Assembly (NCBI GenBank): GCA_963769585.1
Contig: CAVYMJ010000006.1
Location: forward strand, 1,736,001 to 1,800,000
From: SSC3 sp963769585
Lineage (GTDB): Bacteria > Actinomycetota > Actinomycetes > Propionibacteriales > Nocardioidaceae
Direction: 5' to 3'
Length of the DNA stretch: 64,000 nt
Part shown: positions 22,970 to 31,975 of the stretch, in pieces
Layout of the letters: every line of letters begins with the position of its first letter
Numbering within the stretch: position 1 is the stretch's first letter
Program-made: the position numbers and the translations under genes
Notes under the pieces: generated by a model
Databases searched by the model: none
Seen by the model: the letters and a program-made list of their open reading frames with translations, nothing else
What the model was told of the DNA's origin: nothing

Positions 22970-25012
22970 CTAACCCAGGAGCTCCGGCGTCTCCCAGTCC
23001 TTGCCCAGGACATGGTGTCCGGCGAAGGCCAGGACCGTCTCGTACCAGACCTTGACGTGCTGGGGCGTGAGGATCCAGTGGTTCTCGTCGGGGAAGTAGA
23101 GGAACTTGTGCGCCATCGTGCCGTCACGCTCCTGAGTGGTCCGAGCCAGCTCGAACCACATCCGCAACGCCTCCCCGATCGGGACGCGGTAGTCCTTGTC
23201 GCCGTGGATGAGCAGCATGGGGGTCCGGATCGAGTCGACGTGAAGATGCGGCGAGTTGGCGGACAGCATCATGGGCGTGACCTCACGGGTCCAGTAGTGC
23301 GCCGCGTCTGTGGTGGGGCCGAACTGGTCGAGCGCCCACAGGCTCGCATGGGTCACGATGCAGCGGAACCGGTCCGTGTGCCCGGCCACCCAGTTGGCCA
23401 TGTAGCCACCGAACGAACCGCCCATCGCGGCGGTCCGCGACGGGTCGATGTCGTCGCGAGCCTCGGCGGCGTCGGTGATCGCGAGCAGGTCGGTGTACGG
23501 CGCCTGGCCCCACGATCCCCAGCCACGCCGGACGAAGTCCAGTCCGTACCCGGTCGACAGCGAGGGGTCAGGCAGCAGCACGGCGTAGCCCTGCGCCACG
23601 GCGAGCCAGGGGTTCCACCGCCAGGACCACGCGTTCCATGACCCGAGCGGACCACCGTGGATCCACAGCAGCAGCGGCGCTGGGTTGTCCGGGGAGGCGC
23701 CATCAGGCAGGGCGAGCCATCCGCGGATGCGGATGCCGTCCTCGCCCTTGGCCTCGACCTCGTCGAGGCGACCGGGCAACTTCGGAGGTATCGATGGGCC
23801 GCCGAGAGGAACCGAGTCCTGGTCACGGGTCCGTGCGTCCAGGCGTACCGGGGCCGCCGGCTCGAGGAACGACGAGCGCAGGGCGTAGACGGTGGAGCCG
23901 TCCGGCGCGAGGCAGACGTCGGAGTAGACGAAGTCGTCGCCGGTGAGCCTGGTGACCTCGCCCGAGGTGACCTCGATCCGGAACACCGGCGCTCGCCCGT
24001 CCTCGTCGGCGACCACGACCAGCGCGGAACCGTCAGGCGTCCAGGTGAGCGGGCCTGCCGGCCAGCGGTCCCAGTCCGCCGAGACCTCGCGCAGCTCACC
24101 ACCGGCCACGTCGAGGACCGCGATCCGCAGGTCGGGAGGCTCGCCCGGTGAGGAGCGGTGCATCCTGACCAGCGCCACCTGGGCGCCGTCCGGGCTGAAG
24201 CGCGGGCCCTGGTACTCGAACTCGTCGTCACTGGCCACCACACGCCGGTCCCCGGTGGCTACGTCGACGACTGCCAGGGCAGCGCGCTGGCCCCCTGGCT
24301 CGCCGACCAGCCACTGCGTGACGACCCGGTCGCCCTCGGGGCTGACGTCGTAGGCGGCCTCGACCAGGTGGCGACCCGCATCCGGCGTCAGGTCGCTCAG
24401 CGCGAGGTCGGGCTCGTCGCCATCACCGAGCCGTCCGAGGAAGAGCCGGGGCGCAGCCGGGCCGAGGTCGTGGTCCCAGTAGCGCACCGGGTACTGCTCG
24501 TGAAGGATCGCGGAGACCTTCTTCTCCTTGCGCTGCTCGCGCTTCTTCGTCTCCGACTCAGTGTCCGTCGACGACGGGAAGGTCTGCGACGCGAGCAGGA
24601 CCGCCCCCGACCTGCTCACCCGCACACCGCCGAGCCCGCCTGCCCGCTTGGCTACCACCCGTGCCTCGCCGCCCCCGGGCGGGAGGAGCCACAACAGGGG
24701 TACCTCGTCGTCGTCCGCGGTGTCCGGGTCGGTGCGCGCGGAGCAGAACAGCAGCGATCCGTCCGGGAGGAAGGCTGCGCCGGACTCCCCTTCCGCGCTC
24801 CGGGTCAGTCGCCTGGCGGGCTCCTGTCCGGCGGGGTCGACCTCCCACAGGGCGCTGACGTACTTCGTGCTCTCTGGGTTGAGCGTCGCCAGCGTGGTCA
24901 CCAGACGGCGGCCGTCGGGGGACAGCGCAAGCTCACCGGTGCGCGGCAGGGCGAGGTAGGCGTCGAGGTCGTGAAACGGGGTGGCGGTGCTCGCCGAGAT
25001 GGGTTCGGTCAC
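22970..25012 (-). CDS. S9 family serine peptidase (acyl-peptidase/prolyl oligopeptidase type)
   Basis: 680 residues, GTG start with GGGAGAGT. The N-terminal half is a beta-propeller built of WD-like blades (LSPDGRRLVTTL, FSPDGAQVALVRM, LAPDGSTVYALRS). The C-terminal alpha/beta-hydrolase domain has oxyanion-forming LLLWIHGGPLGSW, nucleophile Ser in MGGSFGGYMANW, Asp in LLIHGDKDYRVPIGE and His in DENHWI. No signal peptide is seen, so it acts in the cytoplasm on short or N-blocked peptides. Confidence 0.93.
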   Translation of the reverse strand: MTEPISASTATPFHDLDAYLALPRTGELALSPDGRRLVTTLATLNPESTKYVSALWEVDPAGQEPARRLTRSAEGESGAAFLPDGSLLFCSARTDPDTADDDEVPLLWLLPPGGGEARVVAKRAGGLGGVRVSRSGAVLLASQTFPSSTDTESETKKREQRKEKKVSAILHEQYPVRYWDHDLGPAAPRLFLGRLGDGDEPDLALSDLTPDAGRHLVEAAYDVSPEGDRVVTQWLVGEPGGQRAALAVVDVATGDRRVVASDDEFEYQGPRFSPDGAQVALVRMHRSSPGEPPDLRIAVLDVAGGELREVSADWDRWPAGPLTWTPDGSALVVVADEDGRAPVFRIEVTSGEVTRLTGDDFVYSDVCLAPDGSTVYALRSSFLEPAAPVRLDARTRDQDSVPLGGPSIPPKLPGRLDEVEAKGEDGIRIRGWLALPDGASPDNPAPLLLWIHGGPLGSWNAWSWRWNPWLAVAQGYAVLLPDPSLSTGYGLDFVRRGWGSWGQAPYTDLLAITDAAEARDDIDPSRTAAMGGSFGGYMANWVAGHTDRFRCIVTHASLWALDQFGPTTDAAHYWTREVTPMMLSANSPHLHVDSIRTPMLLIHGDKDYRVPIGEALRMWFELARTTQERDGTMAHKFLYFPDENHWILTPQHVKVWYETVLAFAGHHVLGKDWETPELLG

Positions 25013-25037
25013 TCTCCCTGCCTACCACCAGGCCGGA

Positions 25038-25058
25038 GGAAACCAAGATCGGTTTTCC
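25038..25058. repeat. Imperfect inverted repeat GGAAACC-N6-GGTTTTCC
   Basis: Lies between the class II DAHP synthase stop and the S9 peptidase start (same strand). It could be an operator for the peptidase promoter or a weak hairpin; there is no U tract. Confidence 0.3.
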
Positions 25059-25084
25059 GTCTCGGTCCTAAGATTCGGGTCGGG

Positions 25085-26446
25085 TCAGTCGGTTCCGACC
25101 GCCTCGGCGACCTGGACCTCACGAAGCATCTCCGCGACCAGGAACGCGAGCTCGAGCGACTGGACGCGGTTGAGTCGGGGGTCGCACACGGACTCGTAAC
25201 GCTCACTGAGGTGGTGGTCGCGCAGGTCCTCTCCCCCTCCGAGACATTCCGTGACGTTGTCACCGGTGAGCTCGACGTGGAGCCCGCCGGGCCAGGTGCC
25301 CAACGAGCGATGTACGTCGAAGAAGCCCTGGACCTCGTGCATGACGTCCTCGAAGCGACGGGTCTTGTACCCCGTGGCCGTCTCGAACGTGTTGCCGTGC
25401 ATCGGGTCGCAGACCCAGGCGATCGACAGGCCGGCGGCGGTGACCTTCTCGACCAGGTTCGGAAGGCCCTCGCGGATCCTGGCCGCCCCGAAGCGGGTGA
25501 TGAACGTGAGCCGCCCGGGCTCGTTGTCCGGGTTGAGCTTGTTGGCCAGGGCGATGGCGTCGTCGGGGCTGGTGGTCGGGCCGAGCTTGACGCCGATGGG
25601 GTTCTTGATGTGGCTGAGCAGCTCGACGTGCGCCCCGTCGATCTGGCGGGTCCGCTCACCGATCCAGACGAAGTGGCTGGACACGTCGTAGGGCTCCTGG
25701 GTACGGCTGTCGATGCGGGTCATCGCGTGCTCGTACTCCAGTAGCAGCGCCTCGTGGCTGGAGTGGAAGTCGACCCGATGGAACTCGTCCGGGTCGGCGC
25801 CGATCGCCTTCATGAAGGTCAAGGCCCGCTCGATCTCGCCGGCCAGCTTCTCGTAGCGAGCGCCCACCGACGACGAGCGCACGAAGTCGGTGTTCCAGGT
25901 GTGCACCTGGCGCAGGTCGGCGTACCCACCGGTGACGAAGGCGCGCACCAGGTTCAGGGTCGCCGCCGAGCTGTTGTACACCTCGACCAGCCGCTGCGGG
26001 TCGGGGACCCTCGACTCGGGGGTGAACGCGAACCCGTTGACGGCGTCGCCCCGGTAAGCGGGAAGGGTCACGCCCTCGCGCGTCTCGGTGTCCGACGATC
26101 GCGGCTTGGCGTACTGCCCCGCCAGCCGACCCACCTTCACCACGGGGACCGACGCGGCGTAGGTCAGCACGACGGCCATCTGCAGCAGGACTCGCAGCTT
26201 GGCGCGGACGTTGTCCGCGGTGACTCCCTCGAAGGTCTCGGCGCAGTCCCCGCCCTGGAGCAGGAAGGCCTCGCCGCGAGCCACCTGGGCCAGCTTGCCC
26301 TTCAGCTCGTCGCACTCACCCGCGAACACCAGCGGCGGCACCGTGCGCAGCTTGGCAACTGCTCGGTCCATCGCGCCGGCATCAGGCCAGCTCGGCTGCT
26401 GGGCCGCGCCGAGGGCATGCAGGCTTGCAAGGTCGGGAATCGTCAC
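25085..26446 (-). CDS. aroG: DAHP synthase, class II
   Basis: 453 residues, GTG start. PPLVFAGECDELKGKLAQVARGE and LLQGGDCAETF are the class II N-terminal signatures; KVGRLAGQYAKPRS, DPQRLVEVYNSS, HEALLLEYEHAM, WIGERTRQIDGAHVEL, GVKLGPTTSPDD and WVCDPMHGNTF complete the active site. This plant/mycobacterial-type enzyme is unrelated in sequence to the class I enzyme at 20.4 kb. The mycobacterial counterpart is inhibited by aromatic amino acid mixtures and partners chorismate mutase. A leaderless -10 box (TAGGCT) sits six bases upstream. Confidence 0.96.
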   Translation of the reverse strand: MTIPDLASLHALGAAQQPSWPDAGAMDRAVAKLRTVPPLVFAGECDELKGKLAQVARGEAFLLQGGDCAETFEGVTADNVRAKLRVLLQMAVVLTYAASVPVVKVGRLAGQYAKPRSSDTETREGVTLPAYRGDAVNGFAFTPESRVPDPQRLVEVYNSSAATLNLVRAFVTGGYADLRQVHTWNTDFVRSSSVGARYEKLAGEIERALTFMKAIGADPDEFHRVDFHSSHEALLLEYEHAMTRIDSRTQEPYDVSSHFVWIGERTRQIDGAHVELLSHIKNPIGVKLGPTTSPDDAIALANKLNPDNEPGRLTFITRFGAARIREGLPNLVEKVTAAGLSIAWVCDPMHGNTFETATGYKTRRFEDVMHEVQGFFDVHRSLGTWPGGLHVELTGDNVTECLGGGEDLRDHHLSERYESVCDPRLNRVQSLELAFLVAEMLREVQVAEAVGTD

Positions 26447-26452
26447 TGCCCC

Positions 26453-26458
26453 AGCCTA
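26453..26458 (-). promoter_or_regulatory. -10 box TAGGCT, leaderless promoter of aroG
   Basis: TAGGCT six bases before GTG 26446; no ribosome site and no leader, in contrast to the attenuated aroF gene. Confidence 0.5.
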
Positions 26459-26492
26459 CGACCAGCCCGCACTGGGGTCGGTGCGAACCCAG

Positions 26493-28586
26493 TCACGGCC
26501 GTCGGTGCAGCAGCAGCGGGAGTACGGCGCTCGCTCCCGCGTCCCGCAGTTGGGCAGCCGCCACCGTAACCGGCCACAGCGAGGACGTCGCGTCCACCAC
26601 GAGCAGCACCACGCGTCCAGAGACACGCTCGGGGTCGGGCACCCTGAGCCCGTCTCGCCAGAAGGCTGCCTCGTCCGCCGAGCTGAGCCCACGGAGGTCC
26701 CGCGGGGGGGCCGGCGCCTCGAGCGCGGTCCGGTCCAGCCGGCCGACCTCGGCCAGGTGGTCGGCGACCGAAGCGACGACGGCCGCGAAACCACCGGCCG
26801 CCAGCGCAACTACCACGTCGGGTCGGGCGACCCACGACGCCCGCCACTGCGCCAGCATCCGCACAGCCGCGTCCAGCACCTCCGATGGAGCCGGCTCGTC
26901 GGCAGCGAACATTCGCTGCACCGTCTCGCGCCACTCGGGTGCGTCTGCGAAGACCAGGGTGCGCCCGACCTCGGGAAGCTGGTCGGCGCCGATCCGGCCA
27001 CGCGTGCCGAAGGCGCCCCCCGGCCACATCTTCCGCGGCTCGAGCTGGTGCACCTCGCCCCGGAGCACCTTGGTGACCGCCGCGACCGTCTCGGCCGAAG
27101 GACCCGGGACCAGTCCGGCGGGCAGCCCGCCGCGGCACACCGAGCAGCGGCCGCACGGCTCGGCCGAGGGATCGTCGAGCGAGGTCTGCAACAGCTCCAT
27201 CAGGCAGCGCTCACCGCGGGTGTATGCCCGCATGATGTCGGCCTCGCGCCGGCGCACCCGGACCACCCCCTCGTAGTGGGGTGCGTCGTAGTGCCAGGCA
27301 CGATCGGTGCTGACCCACCCCGCCTCGAGCCTGTCGGTGACTCCGTCGACGGCGAGCTGCTTGAGCAGCAGCTCCACGCGCCCCCGGCGTACGCCGGACT
27401 CGGCCTCGATCGCTGCGACCGACCGCGGCTCCGCGGAGAGCACCGAGAGCACCTTGGCGACCTGCTCGGGCAGCGGGATGGTGGCGGTGGCGAAGTAGTC
27501 CCACACTCCGGCGTCGGCCTCCGACGGCAGCAGCACCGCGTGGGCGTGGTCGATCGCCCGCCCTGCCCGGCCGACCTGCTGGTAGTAGGACACCGGCGAG
27601 GGCGGCGCGCCGACATGCACGACGAACCCCAGGTCCGGCTTGTCGTACCCCATCCCCAGCGCCGAGGTGGCCACCAGCGCCTTGAGCCGGTTCTCCCTTA
27701 GTGCGTCCTCGAGCTCGTGCCTGCTCGACGCGTCGAGCTGCCCCGAGTACGCCGCCACGGGGACCGCCGGACCGTGCACCGTGGTGATCGCCTCGGTGAG
27801 CCGCGCCGCGTCGGCGACGGTCAGGACGTAGACGATGCCCGAGCCCGGCAGGCTCGGCAGCTGGTCCACGACCCAGGCGTAGCGCTCGATCGGGCTGAGG
27901 TGGTCGACCACGGAGAGCTCCAGGGACGACCGGGCGAGCGGGCCGCGCAGCACCAGCGCGGCATCGCCGAGCTGTCGTGCGACGTCGTCGGTCACCCTCT
28001 GGTTGGCGGTCGCAGTCGTGGCCAGGACGGGCGTCGCCGGGTTGAGCTGCTGGAGGACGTCGGAGACCCGGCGGTAGTCGGGGCGGAAGTCGTGACCCCA
28101 GTCCGACACCGCGTGCGCCTCGTCGATCACCAGCAGTCCCAGCCTCCCCGCCAGGGCGTCCAGCACGCGGCGGCCGAACCCGGGGTTGGCCAGCCGCTCG
28201 GGCGAGACCAGCAGGACGTCGAGCTCACCGCTGGTCAGGTCCCGCTCGATGCTGTCCCAGTCATCGAAGTTGGACGAGTTGAGGGTCGCCGCTCGAAGGC
28301 CGGCCTTGGACGCCGCAGCCACCTGGTCGCGCATCAGCGAGAGCAGCGGTGAGACGACCAGCGTCGGACCGGCATTTTCAGAGCGCCGGATCGCGGTGGC
28401 CGCCCAGTAGACAGCCGACTTGCCCCAACCGGTGGCCTGCACGACCAGGACCCTGGCGCCCTCCTCGCAGAGCGCCGCGACCGCGGTGGTCTGGTCCTCG
28501 CGCAGCCTGGCCTCGGGACCCGCCATCGCGGTGATCACGCGGGCGGCGACGTCGGCGCGGGCGGAGGCGAGCTGCATGCGTGTCAC
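26493..28586 (-). CDS. recQ: RecQ-like DEAD/DEAH helicase with degenerate phosphoribosyltransferase-like tail
   Basis: 697 residues from GTG 28586 (an ATG three codons later is equally good). Helicase motifs: Walker A QATGWGKSAVYW, SPLLSLMRDQV, DEAH box VIDEAHAVSDWGHDFR, TTATAN, GMGYDKPDLGFVVH and the RecQ QQVGRAGR. A Cys cluster (ERCLMEL and EPCGRCSVCRG) is the zinc site and is followed by a winged-helix-like part. The extra C-terminus (VVLLVVDATSSLWPVTVAAA) resembles a phosphoribosyltransferase PRPP loop but lacks the acidic TTG motif. It is a 3'-5' DNA helicase for repair. Confidence 0.88.
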   Translation of the reverse strand: MTRMQLASARADVAARVITAMAGPEARLREDQTTAVAALCEEGARVLVVQATGWGKSAVYWAATAIRRSENAGPTLVVSPLLSLMRDQVAAASKAGLRAATLNSSNFDDWDSIERDLTSGELDVLLVSPERLANPGFGRRVLDALAGRLGLLVIDEAHAVSDWGHDFRPDYRRVSDVLQQLNPATPVLATTATANQRVTDDVARQLGDAALVLRGPLARSSLELSVVDHLSPIERYAWVVDQLPSLPGSGIVYVLTVADAARLTEAITTVHGPAVPVAAYSGQLDASSRHELEDALRENRLKALVATSALGMGYDKPDLGFVVHVGAPPSPVSYYQQVGRAGRAIDHAHAVLLPSEADAGVWDYFATATIPLPEQVAKVLSVLSAEPRSVAAIEAESGVRRGRVELLLKQLAVDGVTDRLEAGWVSTDRAWHYDAPHYEGVVRVRRREADIMRAYTRGERCLMELLQTSLDDPSAEPCGRCSVCRGGLPAGLVPGPSAETVAAVTKVLRGEVHQLEPRKMWPGGAFGTRGRIGADQLPEVGRTLVFADAPEWRETVQRMFAADEPAPSEVLDAAVRMLAQWRASWVARPDVVVALAAGGFAAVVASVADHLAEVGRLDRTALEAPAPPRDLRGLSSADEAAFWRDGLRVPDPERVSGRVVLLVVDATSSLWPVTVAAAQLRDAGASAVLPLLLHRRP

Positions 28587-28625
28587 CGTAGGCGACGTCC
28601 CAGGCGCACCCTCGGGCGGCGTCGG

Positions 28626-29654
28626 TCAGCCGAAGAAGACCTCGGCCTCGGCGTACTCCTCGGGCGAGACGAGCTTGAGCTCTGCGGTGCCCTCGGACAG
28701 CGGGACGCGGACGATGTCCTTGCCGCGCAGTGCGACCATCTTCCCGAAGTCGCCGTCGGCAACAGCGCTGATCGCGTGCAGCCCGAACCGCGTCGCCAGC
28801 CAGCGGTCGAACGCCGTGGGGGTGCCCCCGCGCTGCACGTGACCCAGTACGACGGCCCGGGCCTCCTTGCCGGTCCGCTTCTCGATCTCCTTGGCGAGCC
28901 GGTCCCCGATCCCGCCGAGCCGCACGTGCCCGAACGCGTCGAGCTCGTCGGACTGGAGCGTCATGTCCTCGCCCGAAGTCGGGACGGCGCCCTCGGAGAC
29001 GACCACGATCGGGGAGTAGTTGGTGCGGAACCGCTCCTCGACGTAAGCGCAAACCGCCTCGATGTCGAAGGGGCGCTCCGGGATCAGGATGATGTTGGCG
29101 CCACCTGCGAGGCCGGAGTGGAGCGCGATCCAGCCCGCGTGTCGGCCCATCACCTCCACGACCAGTACCCGGTGGTGCGACTCGGCCGTGGTGTGCAACC
29201 GGTCGATGGCCTCCATGGCGATGTTGACGGCGGTGTCGAAGCCGAACGTGAAGTCGGTGCCGGACAGGTCGTTGTCGATCGTCTTGGGCACTCCGACGAC
29301 GTTGACACCGAGATCCGCAAGCTTGGTAGCGACCCCGAGAGTGTCCTCCCCGCCGATGGCGACGAGGGCATCGACACCGTTGGCCGCGAGGTTCTCCTTG
29401 ATGCGCTCGACACCGCCTTCGACCTTGAACGGATTGGTACGCGAGGACTTCAGGATCGTGCCGCCCCGAGGAAGGATTCCGCGGACCTGTTCGACTCCGA
29501 GCGGCGTCGTCAGGTTCTCCAGAGGACCCCGCCAGCCGTCTCGGAAGCCAATGAACTCGAAGCCGTGGTCCTTGGCGCCTTTACGGACCACCGCACGGAT
29601 CACCGCGTTCAGCCCTGGACAGTCGCCGCCACCGGTCAGCACCCCAACTCTCAT
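28626..29654 (-). CDS. pfkA: 6-phosphofructokinase, probably pyrophosphate-dependent
   Basis: 342 residues. LTGGGDCPGLNAVIRAV begins the fold and PKTIDNDL holds catalytic Asp127. In Escherichia coli numbering, which this protein follows exactly here, position 104 is Asp (GGEDT) and position 124 is Lys (VPKTID). Gly at both marks ATP enzymes; Asp104 with Lys124 marks pyrophosphate enzymes such as the Amycolatopsis one, which this sequence resembles throughout. It would convert fructose 6-phosphate and PPi reversibly. A TAGGGT -10 box lies six bases before the ATG. Confidence 0.9.
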   Translation of the reverse strand: MRVGVLTGGGDCPGLNAVIRAVVRKGAKDHGFEFIGFRDGWRGPLENLTTPLGVEQVRGILPRGGTILKSSRTNPFKVEGGVERIKENLAANGVDALVAIGGEDTLGVATKLADLGVNVVGVPKTIDNDLSGTDFTFGFDTAVNIAMEAIDRLHTTAESHHRVLVVEVMGRHAGWIALHSGLAGGANIILIPERPFDIEAVCAYVEERFRTNYSPIVVVSEGAVPTSGEDMTLQSDELDAFGHVRLGGIGDRLAKEIEKRTGKEARAVVLGHVQRGGTPTAFDRWLATRFGLHAISAVADGDFGKMVALRGKDIVRVPLSEGTAELKLVSPEEYAEAEVFFG

Positions 29655-29660
29655 GCCACG

Positions 29661-29666
29661 ACCCTA
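29661..29666 (-). promoter_or_regulatory. -10 box TAGGGT, leaderless promoter of the phosphofructokinase
   Basis: TAGGGT six bases before ATG 29654, within the 3' end of the upstream methyltransferase gene. Confidence 0.5.
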
Positions 29667-30452
29667 GCCAGTCTTGGATCGATCCAACAAGCCTCGGACC
29701 GCCCACGCCCTGGCAGTGAGCCGGATGGAGCCGTCCGCATCAGCCGGCACGAGGCCTCGCAGCCGGTCCCGGAGTCGGTCACGGTCCGGCCACGCCAGGG
29801 TCGCCAGGTATGCCGGGGCCACACCCTGACCACCCAGAAACGGTGACCACAGGTCCTCGAAGTCGGCAAACACCGTAGGCACCTCGATGGGCCGACTCTC
29901 CACCTCCTCCAGTCCGGCATCCTCGAAGAGCCGTTCCAGGGAATCGGGTCGGCAGATCTGGAAGCGCGTGCCCTGGTCCAGCGCGGCCGCGGCTGGGTCC
30001 AGGGCCGCGGCAGCCTCCCAGAAGTACTTGATCAGCCGCATTCCCTCGGCGTAGTCCCACACGTACAGCGCCACGGTGCTGCCGGGGCGCACGACCCGGC
30101 ACATCTCGGCCAGCATGCTTGTCGGCCCAGGTACGAAGTTGAGGACCAGTCCCGAAACCACGGAGTCGAACTGCGCGTCCGCGAAGGGCAGTGCCAGCGC
30201 GTCCCCCACCGCCAGCCTCACCCCGGGCACCTTCAGGGCAGCGAAGGCCACGAAGCGCGCCGACGGGTCGACTCCAAAGGACTCGGCCACCCCTGCGAGC
30301 CGAGAGGTCAGGGCGCCAGTCCCACAGCCCACGTCCAGGCTGCGGCTGCCGGGCCGCAGGTCCAACCAGCTCACGAACTCGTCCGCGACCAGCCGGCTCC
30401 ACCTGCCGACGTACGACTCGTAGGACTCGCCCGTCGTCCACGACTCAGCCAC
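29664..30452 (-). CDS. SAM-dependent class I methyltransferase
   Basis: 262 residues from GTG 30452, four bases after the amidase stop; a longer in-frame start (30515) would overlap the amidase and is unlikely. SLDVGCGTGALTSRLAG is the SAM motif, followed by GVDPSARFV, GDALALPFADAQFD and SVVSGLVLNFVPGP, as in Methyltransf_11 enzymes; the C-terminal part has FYFWEAAAALDP-like and WSPFLGGQG segments. Substrate unknown. It is presumably co-transcribed with the amidase. Confidence 0.83.
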   Translation of the reverse strand: MAESWTTGESYESYVGRWSRLVADEFVSWLDLRPGSRSLDVGCGTGALTSRLAGVAESFGVDPSARFVAFAALKVPGVRLAVGDALALPFADAQFDSVVSGLVLNFVPGPTSMLAEMCRVVRPGSTVALYVWDYAEGMRLIKYFWEAAAALDPAAAALDQGTRFQICRPDSLERLFEDAGLEEVESRPIEVPTVFADFEDLWSPFLGGQGVAPAYLATLAWPDRDRLRDRLRGLVPADADGSIRLTARAWAVRGLLDRSKTG

Positions 30453-30456
30453 CGGA

Positions 30457-31905
30457 TCAGCGTAGTGCCGGCCTTCGCTGCGCCCAGGGGCGCGCCTGCT
30501 CGAGCTGCCCGGCAAGTCGGAAGAGCACGTCCTCGCGGCCGTACTTGGCCATGAAGTGCGACCCCACCGGCAGTCCGGTCTCGCTCGTCCCCAGCGGCAC
30601 AGACATGGCCGGGCACCCGGTGATGTTCGCGGTGACCAGCGGGAAGGAGACCAGGTCTGCGGCGATCTCGTTACCCCGGAACGGCTCCTGCTCGGTGTCG
30701 GTCATCGAGCCGAGGAGCGGCGGCAAGGTGCCCAGCGTCGGCGAGAGCCAGACGTCGAAGCCCGTCATCGCCTCGGCGACCCGTCGGGTGAAGGACTGCA
30801 GGGTGGTGACGCTCATCAGGTACTCACCGCCCGTGACCGCCTTGCCGTGCTCCCAGATCGCGCGCGTGAACGGCTCCAGTTCGTCGTCTTCGGGGCCCCG
30901 ACCGAGCTCGCGTGTCCAGTACGTCAGGTACCAGTCCACCGCCGAGCCGTACATGGTGCCGATGGCCTCCCCCACCTCCGGGGTGAGCTCGTCCAGGTCT
31001 CGCTCGAAGACCTCGTGCCCCAGCTCCTCACACAGGCTCGCGGTCCGGATCACGGCCTCGACGGCCTCGGGGTCTGGGTGTCGGCCGTCCGCCGGCGTGG
31101 AGGTGAACGCGATGCGCAGCCTCCCCGGCGGGACCCCGACCTCCTGTGCGTACGGGCGTCGCGGCGGTGGCGCGGCGTACGGGTCGCCCAGGTCGGGTCC
31201 CTGGGTCGCGTCGAGCAGGGCAGCACTGTCCCGCACGCTACGCGTGAGAGCGTGCTCGGCGCAGACGCCCCCGAAGACGTCCCCGTAGTGGGGCCCATAG
31301 GGGTTGCGCGCGCGCGTCGGCTTGAGCCCGAAGACGCCACACGCCGAGGCCGGGATCCGGATCGAACCGCCCGCGTCGTTGCCCCCGGCCATCGGCACCA
31401 TCGCGCTCGCGACGGCCGCGGCCGATCCCCCGCTGGAGCCGCCTGTGGTCCGAGTCAGGTCCCAGGGGTTGCGCGTCGCGCCGTGGACGCGCGTCTCCAC
31501 GGTCGGCTTCATGCCGAACTCGCAGGCGCCGGTACGTCCGGCCAACACGAGGCCGGCCGCACGGAGCCGGGTCACGAGCGTGCTGTCCCGGGCGGAGACA
31601 TAGCCCCTCAGGTACCTCGAACCCTCATGGAGCGGCATGCCCTTGGCCTCGATTCCGAGATCCTTGAGCAGGTAGGGCACCCCGGTGAACGGTCCGGCCG
31701 GGAGCCCGTCGGCGACCGCCTTGCGGGCAGCGTCGTACGCCGTGATCACGACGGCATTCAGCGCTGGGTCGAGCCGCTCGATGCGGTCGATGGCCGCCTC
31801 GAGCAGGTCCGCGGCGCTCAGCTCCCCTGCCCGCACCAGGCCGGCCTGCGCCGTAGCGTCGAGTCCGGTGATGCGGTCCGCATCACCGGCCGTGAGGGTC
31901 GTCAT
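30457..31905 (-). CDS. Amidase signature-family hydrolase
   Basis: 482 residues from ATG 31905 with a GGGGGG run upstream; the open frame continues backwards antisense into the glycerol kinase gene and that part is a shadow. The Ser-cisSer-Lys triad is present: Lys in PYLLKDLG, and TTGGSSGGSAAAVAS with both Ser residues, then GGNDAGGSIRIPASACGVFGLKPT. It hydrolyses an amide of unknown identity. It is too far from gatB or gatC genes and differs in the C-terminal half from GatA, so it is unlikely to be the transamidosome subunit. Confidence 0.9.
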   Translation of the reverse strand: MTTLTAGDADRITGLDATAQAGLVRAGELSAADLLEAAIDRIERLDPALNAVVITAYDAARKAVADGLPAGPFTGVPYLLKDLGIEAKGMPLHEGSRYLRGYVSARDSTLVTRLRAAGLVLAGRTGACEFGMKPTVETRVHGATRNPWDLTRTTGGSSGGSAAAVASAMVPMAGGNDAGGSIRIPASACGVFGLKPTRARNPYGPHYGDVFGGVCAEHALTRSVRDSAALLDATQGPDLGDPYAAPPPRRPYAQEVGVPPGRLRIAFTSTPADGRHPDPEAVEAVIRTASLCEELGHEVFERDLDELTPEVGEAIGTMYGSAVDWYLTYWTRELGRGPEDDELEPFTRAIWEHGKAVTGGEYLMSVTTLQSFTRRVAEAMTGFDVWLSPTLGTLPPLLGSMTDTEQEPFRGNEIAADLVSFPLVTANITGCPAMSVPLGTSETGLPVGSHFMAKYGREDVLFRLAGQLEQARPWAQRRPALR

Positions 31906-31962
31906 CCCCCCAGTGTGTCCGCCCCGGTCCGTGGGCGCTGCGCCCCAAGATGACCAATCCCT

Positions 31963-31968
31963 TACTGT
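31963..31968 (+). promoter_or_regulatory. -10 box TACTGT, leaderless promoter of glpK
   Basis: TACTGT seven bases before ATG 31976; no ribosome site. It supports this ATG as start. Confidence 0.45.
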
Positions 31969-31975
31969 CTGCATC

